Shown here one piece after another: positions 58,535 to 64,000 of a stretch of DNA of 64,000 nt. The notes below the pieces were generated by a model. It did no database searches and was not told the origin of the DNA. It saw nothing but the letters and a program-made list of their open reading frames with translations. The stretch covers positions 35,825 through 99,824 of the forward strand of contig JAMPAO010000001.1 in the NCBI GenBank assembly GCA_023667165.1. Direction: 5' to 3'. How positions within the stretch are numbered: position 1 is the stretch's first letter; every line of letters begins with the position of its first letter. The DNA is from Ruminococcus sp. (GTDB lineage: Bacteria; Bacillota; Clostridia; Oscillospirales; Ruminococcaceae). The position numbers and the translations under genes were made by a program.

Positions 58535-59953
58535 TTACTTCTTTATCTTAAATTCAAATTTGTCCTTCGGAGTTTCTGCGGGAACAGGCGCGGGATATTC
58601 TCCCGTGAAGCAGCCTTTACAGAACCCGCATCGGGAATTTTCCGCGAGCTTACCCACCGAATCGACGCTTAGATAGCCTAAGCTGTCCACGCCTATCTCC
58701 TTGGCGATCTCCGGTACGGTCATTTTACAGGCTATAAGATTTTCCTTGCTGTCAATGTCAGTGCCGAAATAGCAAGGACTTATGAACGGCGGACAGGAAA
58801 TTCTCATATGTATTTCTTTAGCTCCCGCCTCGCGTATAAGATTGACCGTTCGGCGGCAGGTAGTTCCTCGGACAATGCTGTCGTCTATAAGTACAACACG
58901 CTTATCCCTGACGGTTTCCTTGATAACGTTCAGCTTTATCCTTACGGAATCGGTTCTTTCCGATTGAGTGGGTTGTATAAACGTCCTGCCCACATATCTG
59001 TTTCTGATAAATCCGACTCCGTACGGAATTCCCGAAGCGTTTGCAAATCCCAAAGCGGCGTCAAGACCGCTGTCGGGTACGCCTATGACAACGTCTGCCT
59101 CGCATGGGTGCTCCTTCCAAAGAAATTCCCCCGCTTTCATTCTTGCCTTATGAACGCCGGAACCCTCTATGACCGAATCGGGTCTTGCGATATAAACATA
59201 TTCAAAAACGCATATATGAGGCTTGGGGTTTACATGAGTTTCAATGGAACGCATTCCGTTCTCGTCCATTATGACGATCTCCCCCGGGAGTACGTCCCTG
59301 ACGAACTCCGCGCCTATACTGTCAAAGGCGCAGGTTTCGGATGCAACCGCGTAAGCGTCTCCCAATCTGCCTATCGAAAGGGGGCGAAATCCCACGGGAT
59401 CTCTTGCTGCTATGAGCTTTTTGGGCGACATCACCACAAGGGAATACGCCCCCTGTATCTTGTCCATAGCCTTTTCCACCGCTTCCTCGATGGAAGCGCA
59501 CACCAACCGCTGCTGAGTGACGGCATAAGAAATGACTTCGGTGTCGTTGGTGCTGTGAAATATCGCTCCGTTAAGCTCAAACTCCCTGCGCAGCTCAAAA
59601 GCGTTGGTAAGGTTTCCGTTATGAGCGATCGCCATGGGACCTTTCATATGCCGCACCACCAACGGCTGAGCGTTGGAACGGTTTGAATTGCCCGTAGTTG
59701 AATATCTGACGTGACCTATGGCGATATTTCCTTCACCCAAAGAAGCAAGTCTGTCCTTATCAAAAACCTCGTGAACAAGTCCCAAGTCCTTGTAATGACT
59801 GAACACTCCCGAATCGTTTACTACAATGCCGCAGGATTCCTGTCCCCTGTGCTGCAGAGCATATAAACCGAGATACGTCTGCATTGCCGCGTCGGTATCA
59901 TTCGGACTGTATATGCCGAATACGCCGCATTCATCATGTATTTTGCCGCTCAA
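58535..59953 (-). CDS. purF: Amidophosphoribosyltransferase PurF
   Basis: PurF starts purine synthesis by making phosphoribosylamine from PRPP and glutamine. The 472-residue product has a short propeptide, then the catalytic Cys9 of the Ntn glutaminase in ECGVFGIY, ALQHRGQESCG, GHVRYSTTGNS and AHNGNLTN. The phosphoribosyltransferase part has VPDSGLDAALG and the PRPP loop VVLIDDSIVRGTT. The C-terminal cysteines (CGFCKGCF) fit the Fe-S cluster type of Bacillus PurF. The propeptide cleavage Glu-Cys suggests normal maturation. Confidence 0.97.
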   Translation of the reverse strand: MSGKIHDECGVFGIYSPNDTDAAMQTYLGLYALQHRGQESCGIVVNDSGVFSHYKDLGLVHEVFDKDRLASLGEGNIAIGHVRYSTTGNSNRSNAQPLVVRHMKGPMAIAHNGNLTNAFELRREFELNGAIFHSTNDTEVISYAVTQQRLVCASIEEAVEKAMDKIQGAYSLVVMSPKKLIAARDPVGFRPLSIGRLGDAYAVASETCAFDSIGAEFVRDVLPGEIVIMDENGMRSIETHVNPKPHICVFEYVYIARPDSVIEGSGVHKARMKAGEFLWKEHPCEADVVIGVPDSGLDAALGFANASGIPYGVGFIRNRYVGRTFIQPTQSERTDSVRIKLNVIKETVRDKRVVLIDDSIVRGTTCRRTVNLIREAGAKEIHMRISCPPFISPCYFGTDIDSKENLIACKMTVPEIAKEIGVDSLGYLSVDSVGKLAENSRCGFCKGCFTGEYPAPVPAETPKDKFEFKIKK

Positions 59954-59959
59954 ACGTCC

Positions 59960-61381
59960 TCATTCCTTTCCGTTCCAGCAATAGCTGCACAGCCTGCAAG
60001 CAGGAAGTCCGACAGCATTTACGGTACCCTCAAGAGATTGAAATTCAAGAGATGTAAGGCTAAGACGGGAGCAGATCTCCGCTCTGAGCTTTTTGCCCCG
60101 CTCCGTACTCGAATCACTGTATTCCTCTATGTACTTGACTCCCTCCGCACCTTCCAGCTCATCAATTATCTTTCTGGCGATAAGGTCAAGCTCGGAAGTG
60201 CTTCTTGAAAAATTAAGGTATTTGCAGCCGTACATTATGGGAGGACAGGCGGAGCGCATATGCACTTCCTTTGCGCCGTTGGAATACAGAAATTCAACCG
60301 TTTCCCTCATCTGTGTTCCCCTGACGATACTGTCGTCAACAAAAAGCAGTTTTTTACCCTCTATCAGCTCGTGAACGGGTATCAGCTTCATCTTTGCCAC
60401 CTGGTTCCTCATGCTTTGGCTCTGAGGCATAAAACTGCGGGGCCAGGTAGGGGTATATTTGATAAATGGGCGTGCAAAGGGGATGCCGCTGCGGTTCGAA
60501 TATCCTATGGCGTGGGGAATGCCGGAATCGGGAACTCCGCAAACGTAATCAACATCGGGCAGACTGCCGTTTTTAAGATCCGTTTCCGCCATTATCTCGC
60601 CGTTTCGCGCCCGCATGGTTTCTACGGTAACACCCTCGTAAATGGAGTTGGGATAACCGTAATATGTCCACAGGAAAGTACATATCTTCATCTCTGCATG
60701 ACCCGGAGAAAGAGTTTCGCAGCTATCGGGCGTTATCTTAACTATCTCCCCGGGCAACAGTTCTCTGTATATCTCATATCCCAGTTTTTGGAAAGCAAAT
60801 GACTCAAAAGAATAACAATATCCATCCTCACGCTTCCCTATAATGATAGGAAGTCTGCCCTCCCTGTCCCTGGCGGCGATAATGCCGTCCTCGGTAAGCA
60901 CCATTAGGGACATGGTTCCCTTTATCTTTTCCTGCGCATATCTTATTCCCTCCACAAAACTGTTTTTTTGGGAAATAAGCGCGCCCACCAAGGAACTCGA
61001 ATTTACCTTGCCGCTGCTCATTACCTCAAAGCTGGCGGAACAGCCGTCGATCATCTCTCCCCTAAGCTCTTCGGAATTATTGATTATACCGATAGTACAG
61101 ACAGCGTAAACTCCGAGCCTTGAACGCAAAAGTATGGGCTGAGGATCTGTATCGCTTATGCAGCCGATACAGAGATTACCCCGCATATTCTCCACGTCGT
61201 TTTCAAACTTGGTGCGGAAAGGAGAATTTTCAATACTGTGGATACTTCTTTGAAAACCCTGCTCGCTGTTAAAGGCAGTCAGTCCTCCCCGCTTTGTTCC
61301 CAGATGGGAATGATAATCAGTACCGAAAAAAACATCGCTTATGCAGTCGTTTTTAGACGCTGCTCCGAAAAAACCACCCAT
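59960..61381 (-). CDS. PurF paralogue lacking the catalytic cysteine
   Basis: This 473-residue amidophosphoribosyltransferase homologue is 6 nt upstream of the canonical purF. It starts MGGFFGAASKNDC, where the glutaminase family has a propeptide and then Cys-Gly-Val-Phe-Gly; here the Cys position is Gly, so glutamine hydrolysis by the usual mechanism is not expected. The PRPP loop LLFVDDSIVRGTQ and VPDSGIPHAIGY are intact, as are C-terminal cysteines (ACRLCSYC). It may use ammonia, pair with PurF, or act as a regulator. Similar paralogues are seen in Clostridia, and their role is, to my knowledge, not settled. Confidence 0.85.
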   Translation of the reverse strand: MGGFFGAASKNDCISDVFFGTDYHSHLGTKRGGLTAFNSEQGFQRSIHSIENSPFRTKFENDVENMRGNLCIGCISDTDPQPILLRSRLGVYAVCTIGIINNSEELRGEMIDGCSASFEVMSSGKVNSSSLVGALISQKNSFVEGIRYAQEKIKGTMSLMVLTEDGIIAARDREGRLPIIIGKREDGYCYSFESFAFQKLGYEIYRELLPGEIVKITPDSCETLSPGHAEMKICTFLWTYYGYPNSIYEGVTVETMRARNGEIMAETDLKNGSLPDVDYVCGVPDSGIPHAIGYSNRSGIPFARPFIKYTPTWPRSFMPQSQSMRNQVAKMKLIPVHELIEGKKLLFVDDSIVRGTQMRETVEFLYSNGAKEVHMRSACPPIMYGCKYLNFSRSTSELDLIARKIIDELEGAEGVKYIEEYSDSSTERGKKLRAEICSRLSLTSLEFQSLEGTVNAVGLPACRLCSYCWNGKE

Positions 61382-61384
61382 ATA

Positions 61385-62101
61385 TCATTCTCCGAAAATA
61401 CGTTTCATCATTTCCTGATATGCTTCCTCTACTCCGCCCATATCCCGACGGAAACGGTCTTTATCCAGCTTTTCGTGGGTAGCGCTGTCCCAGAAACGGC
61501 AGGTATCGGGAGATATTTCATCGGCAAGGATTATATTGCCGTGAAATCTTCCGAACTCGATCTTGAAATCAATGAGGTCAATGTTATGCTCCTTAAAAAA
61601 TTTGAGCATAAATGTGTTTACCGCAAAGGCATATTCGGAAATGGTATCTATCTCTTTCCGTGTTGCAAGTCCAAGACCCAAAGCATAATAATCGTTGATA
61701 AAAGGATCGCCGAGGTCGTCGTTTTTATAGGAAAACTCCAGCGTAGGCTGCTTCAAAGGAGTACCCTCCGCAATGCCCAGTTTTTTGGAAAAACTGCCTG
61801 CCGCAACATTTCTTACAATGACCTCCAAGGGAACTATCTCCACTTTTTTGACCACTGTTTCCCTGTCGCTCAGCTCTTTCACCAGATGAGTGGGAATGCC
61901 TTCCTTTTCCAGCAGACCGAACATATAGTTGGTCATTTTGTTGTTTACGACGCCCTTGCCTCTGATAGTGCCTTTTTTCTCACCGTTAAAAGCTGTGGCG
62001 TCATCCTTGTAGTCCACGATAACATAATCGGGGTCGTTGGTGGCAAACACCTTTTTTGCCTTGCCCTCGTAGAGCTGTTCGCCTTTGATCAAATTTTCCA
62101 T
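61385..62101 (-). CDS. purC: SAICAR synthase PurC
   Basis: PurC joins aspartate to CAIR using ATP. The 238-residue product has LYEGKAKKVFAT at 10-21, DYKDDATAFNG, VPLEVIVRNVAAGSFSKK and LIDFKIEFGRF, followed by the DEISPDTCRFWD motif of the active site. Length is standard for the bacterial enzyme. It lies 3 nt before the PurF paralogue and has AAGGAGG in its leader. Confidence 0.97.
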   Translation of the reverse strand: MENLIKGEQLYEGKAKKVFATNDPDYVIVDYKDDATAFNGEKKGTIRGKGVVNNKMTNYMFGLLEKEGIPTHLVKELSDRETVVKKVEIVPLEVIVRNVAAGSFSKKLGIAEGTPLKQPTLEFSYKNDDLGDPFINDYYALGLGLATRKEIDTISEYAFAVNTFMLKFFKEHNIDLIDFKIEFGRFHGNIILADEISPDTCRFWDSATHEKLDKDRFRRDMGGVEEAYQEMMKRIFGE

Positions 62102-62143
62102 GATTTTTATCCTCCTTGGAATTAAATGATTATTTTATTTGCC

Positions 62144-62983
62144 TTAAATATCCGAACCGTTTTCGGTAGGCTTGCGCGCTATAACAGCGTCCATGCAGTG
62201 CTTATGAGGCACGCCGCCGCTCATACAGTCAAATACAGCTTCGCTGCAGCTATGTATCAGCCAGTCGCGGTAATATCCGAAAAGCTCACCGGATATCCAG
62301 TCGTAGCTCTTGCTGTCCTTATCCGGCGGCACGGAAATAAACGGCTTTTTTACAAATACGTTCATAGCGTGTACCCCTCCCTCTGATGTATGAGCAAGGA
62401 AACTGCCGAATATCTCTCCCCGCAGCTCATTTGGGATAAAATGCAGTACTCCGGAGCAGAAGATAATGTCGAACTCGTTTTCCGGTCTGAAATCTCTCAC
62501 ATCGGCTCTGAAGAAATTCACACATACCCTGTGCTTTTCAGCCAGCCGCTTTGCCTTTTCGATCCCCGTACGGGTAATATCGAATGCCGATACTTTATAT
62601 CCGTTCTTGGCGAAAAATACAGCGTCCTTGCCCTCTCCGCAGCCGATATCCAAAAGTTTCAGCGGTCTTGCGGGAGGAAGCAGCTTCATTACCTCAAAGC
62701 ACATTTCCGATGGCTCAACACCCCAGTAATACTCCTCGCGGTCATATCTGCTTTCGTAATCGCTGATTACCCTTTGCTGCGCGGCATACCCCAGAAGCTG
62801 ATCTATGCTGCACCCGAAAACTCCCGCAATAAGGGGCAAAGCTGAAATATCCGGCAATGAAACACCGTTCTCCCACTTGGAAACGGCTTGAAAGGATACG
62901 TTCAGCCTGTCCGCAAGCTCCTCTTGCGTCATGGACATTTTTTTGCGCATATTATGGATATTCCTGCCAAAGCTATTATTCAT
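62144..62983 (-). CDS. XRE helix-turn-helix fused to a SAM-dependent methyltransferase
   Basis: The 279-residue protein has an N-terminal DNA-binding domain (about 8-60: MTQEELADRLNVSFQAVSKWENG, then DISALPLIAGVFGCSIDQLLG) followed by a class I methyltransferase domain (about 105-220: LLDIGCGEGKDAVFF, VSAFDITRTGI, IIFCSGVLHFIP). The methyltransferase part recalls TehB. It is inserted between purE and purC, with a good SD (AAAGGA) before the ATG at 62983. It may be a regulator that also modifies a small molecule; function unknown. Confidence 0.88.
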   Translation of the reverse strand: MNNSFGRNIHNMRKKMSMTQEELADRLNVSFQAVSKWENGVSLPDISALPLIAGVFGCSIDQLLGYAAQQRVISDYESRYDREEYYWGVEPSEMCFEVMKLLPPARPLKLLDIGCGEGKDAVFFAKNGYKVSAFDITRTGIEKAKRLAEKHRVCVNFFRADVRDFRPENEFDIIFCSGVLHFIPNELRGEIFGSFLAHTSEGGVHAMNVFVKKPFISVPPDKDSKSYDWISGELFGYYRDWLIHSCSEAVFDCMSGGVPHKHCMDAVIARKPTENGSDI

Positions 62984-63099
62984 AAAATACATTCCTTTCG
63001 GGTCAAAATATAAGCTTACAATGTAATTATACCCTTTAGGAATAATCTCTGCAATAACCTGTCAGGAGAGTATGCCGATTTATTCAACCGTAAGTTGAG

Positions 63100-63594
63100 T
63101 TATAGGGAATTTACAGTTTCCTGCAATTTGGCGTTTTTTGCAATAACGCCCTCTATCATATCCCGCTTAGCCTTTTTAAGCTGCGCGGCAAGACCTTCAT
63201 CGGACAGAGCGAGCATTTGTATGGCAAGCAGAGCGGCATTTTTCGCCCCGTTTACCGCAACGGTGGCAACCGGGATGCCAGAGGGCATCTGAACCGTAGC
63301 CAAAAGAGCGTCCAGTCCCTCAAACGCTGATTTAATGGGAATACCTATAACGGGCAGTATGGTATGCCCCGCAATAACCCCCGCCAAATGGGCAGCCATT
63401 CCCGCAGCGCATATTATAACGCCGAAGCCGTCAGTCTCCGACTTTTCCGCAAACTCAGCCGCCATAGCGGGAGTGCGGTGTGCGGACATTACCCTTGCCT
63501 CCACGGGAACGCCGTACTTTTTCAGCTCGGCAATGCAGTCCTTGACAACGGGCAGATCGCTGTCCGAACCCATGATTACAGCAACTTTTTTCAA
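63100..63594 (-). CDS. purE: N5-carboxyaminoimidazole ribonucleotide mutase PurE
   Basis: PurE makes CAIR. The 164-residue product has VAVIMGSDSDLPVV at 4-17, VMSAHRTPAMAAEF, CAAGMAAHLAGV and MPSGIPVATVAVNGAKNAALLA, the hallmarks of PurE. No purK is in the window, so CO2-dependent (class II-like) use of AIR cannot be excluded, though the sequence fits class I as far as can be read. It is the first gene of the purine cluster, behind a long leader. Confidence 0.95.
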   Translation of the reverse strand: MKKVAVIMGSDSDLPVVKDCIAELKKYGVPVEARVMSAHRTPAMAAEFAEKSETDGFGVIICAAGMAAHLAGVIAGHTILPVIGIPIKSAFEGLDALLATVQMPSGIPVATVAVNGAKNAALLAIQMLALSDEGLAAQLKKAKRDMIEGVIAKNAKLQETVNSL

Positions 63595-63629
63595 ATAACA
63601 TCAGTCCTTTCCGTCCGGAAACGTTAAAA

Positions 63630-63682
63630 AACAAAAACTGCGGAAGTATGAGCAGTCACTGCTGCACGACTCCACAGTTAAA
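63630..63682 (-). terminator. Attenuator-like terminator upstream of purE
   Basis: On the minus strand AACTGTGGA (63682-63674) pairs with TTCCGCAGTT (about 63645-63636) (one G-T pair, one bulge), enclosing the inner hairpin GCAG/CTGC, followed by TTTGTTTTTT. It lies about 40 nt before the purE start, within the operon's own leader, where it would stop transcription unless an upstream structure competes. Confidence 0.6.
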
Positions 63683-63829
63683 AATGAGTGCAAAAATTCC
63701 GAGGCACCTTAAAGAACGCACCCGAGAAACATGACTATTAAGACTGCTTACCCTCAAAAGGGCTTTACGGAGCGGTTTTACGCCCATATGCAGCGGCATA
63801 TCACAGTAAAAACAGCTTTTAACGATCAC
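63656..63829 (-). CDS. Candidate leader peptide of the purine operon
   Basis: A GTG at 63829 has GGAGG exactly 7 nt upstream and opens 57 codons, ending with TGA inside the attenuator hairpin. The peptide is basic (VKSCFYCDMPLHMGVKPLRK ... RVRSLRCLG) with a hydrophobic end. No match is recognised. The stop position within the terminator stem makes a translation-coupled attenuation model possible, but it could be a chance frame. Confidence 0.35.
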   Translation of the reverse strand: MIVKSCFYCDMPLHMGVKPLRKALLRVSSLNSHVSRVRSLRCLGIFALIFNCGVVQQ

Positions 63830-63873
63830 CGATATTCCTCCACAGAGAATTTGCACACATATTGCACATATAT

Positions 63874-63902
63874 ATTGTAACTTATTTCAGCATAAATTTC
63901 AA
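63874..63902 (-). promoter_or_regulatory. Promoter of the purine operon
   Basis: Minus-strand TTGAAA (63902-63897) and TACAAT (63879-63874) are 17 bp apart. Confidence 0.75.
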
Positions 63903-63950
63903 GTGTTTGAGGAAATTTTTTTGGCAAATAAAAAAATTAACAAATACCTC

Positions 63951-63978
63951 TTGCATTTTTTAGAAAATATGGTAAAAT
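63951..63978 (+). promoter_or_regulatory. Divergent promoter for a gene beyond the window
   Basis: TTGCAT (63951-63956) and TAAAAT (63973-63978) are 16 bp apart, reading out of the window. Confidence 0.6.
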
Positions 63979-64000
63979 AGATATATAGTGCAGTATCATG

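Larger units (their letters stand above)
63595..64000. other. 406-bp region: purine operon leader and divergent promoter
   Basis: Minus-strand transcription starts near 63867, giving a leader of about 270 nt with a possible leader peptide and an attenuator hairpin. At the far end a plus-strand promoter serves a gene outside the window. I see no core of a purine (guanine/adenine), PRPP, ZTP or T-box riboswitch. Confidence 0.6.

Noticed and set aside
58808..59686. 292-codon plus-strand open frame
   Set aside because: It is antisense to purF, which has all catalytic motifs.
61238..62125. 295-codon plus-strand open frame
   Set aside because: It is antisense to purC and the start of the PurF paralogue; no SD or family resemblance.
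63595..63870. Guanine, PRPP, ZTP or T-box riboswitch upstream of purE
   Set aside because: The conserved cores of these classes were not found by eye. Only a terminator and a possible leader peptide can be supported; an Infernal scan would settle it.
1..64000. CRISPR arrays, insertion sequences or prophage genes
   Set aside because: No array of regularly spaced repeats, no transposase-like or integrase-like protein and no phage structural gene was seen.

Overview
The window looks like part of the chromosome of a strictly anaerobic, spore-forming, fibre-degrading gut Clostridium-class bacterium, most likely Oscillospiraceae/Ruminococcaceae. Evidence for this: yqfC/yqfD and ylbJ-type sporulation genes; a group-B-like [FeFe] hydrogenase; a GH3 glucosidase in the permuted domain order known from Ruminococcus albus; a secreted GH5 enzyme; AAAGGAG-type Shine-Dalgarno (SD) sites; and strong TTGACA/17/TATAAT promoters. 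I see no rRNA, CRISPR array or transposase.

Layout. Positions 1-2.8 kb hold a partial gene, two adjacent genes broken by single-base frameshifts, and two poorly known genes that end at a perfect CIRCE (HrcA operator) palindrome with no obvious target. Positions 2.9-6.6 kb are ribosome rescue and protein quality control: ssrA (tmRNA), smpB and clpB. Positions 6.6-20.7 kb carry sporulation genes, a DUF2975/XRE/DUF4173 membrane module, an MBL hydrolase, an MFS transporter, a diguanylate cyclase, lipoproteins, a D,D-carboxypeptidase and an MscS channel. Positions 20.7-23.2 kb form a small accessory island behind tRNA-Pro(GGG): a RelE/HigB-type toxin broken by an amber codon, its intact antitoxin, a protein with a deoxyribosyltransferase/TIR-like C-terminal domain, and a candidate small RNA.

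Positions 23.2-29.4 kb are a minus-strand run of hydrogenase, acetyltransferase, GH3 glucosidase and O-acetylhomoserine sulfhydrylase. Positions 29.5-39 kb hold ychF, a second candidate small RNA, a P-loop ATPase, a polyprenyl-phosphate sugar transferase, an ECF sigma factor with a very long C-terminal extension, a split TSUP transporter whose second-half SD lies inside a hairpin, a small alarmone synthetase, asparaginase and a phospholipase C-like protein. Positions 39-44.4 kb hold pcrA, a DtxR-type regulator, GH5 and a flavoprotein.

Positions 44.4-63.9 kb are one long minus-strand gene train. It starts with a ~270-nt leader carrying an attenuator-like hairpin, then purine biosynthesis (purE, purC, two purF paralogues, purM, purN, purO-type IMP cyclohydrolase, AICAR transformylase, purD) interspersed with methyltransferases, a NUDIX hydrolase and small membrane proteins. 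It runs without a visible promoter or terminator break into a three-gene TerB-domain / P-loop ATPase / Lhr-like helicase operon whose content and order match the anti-phage system Shango. This defence module attached to a housekeeping purine operon, together with the accessory island behind tRNA-Pro, is the most interesting part of the window. Functional assignments rest on motif recognition by eye; no database search was run.
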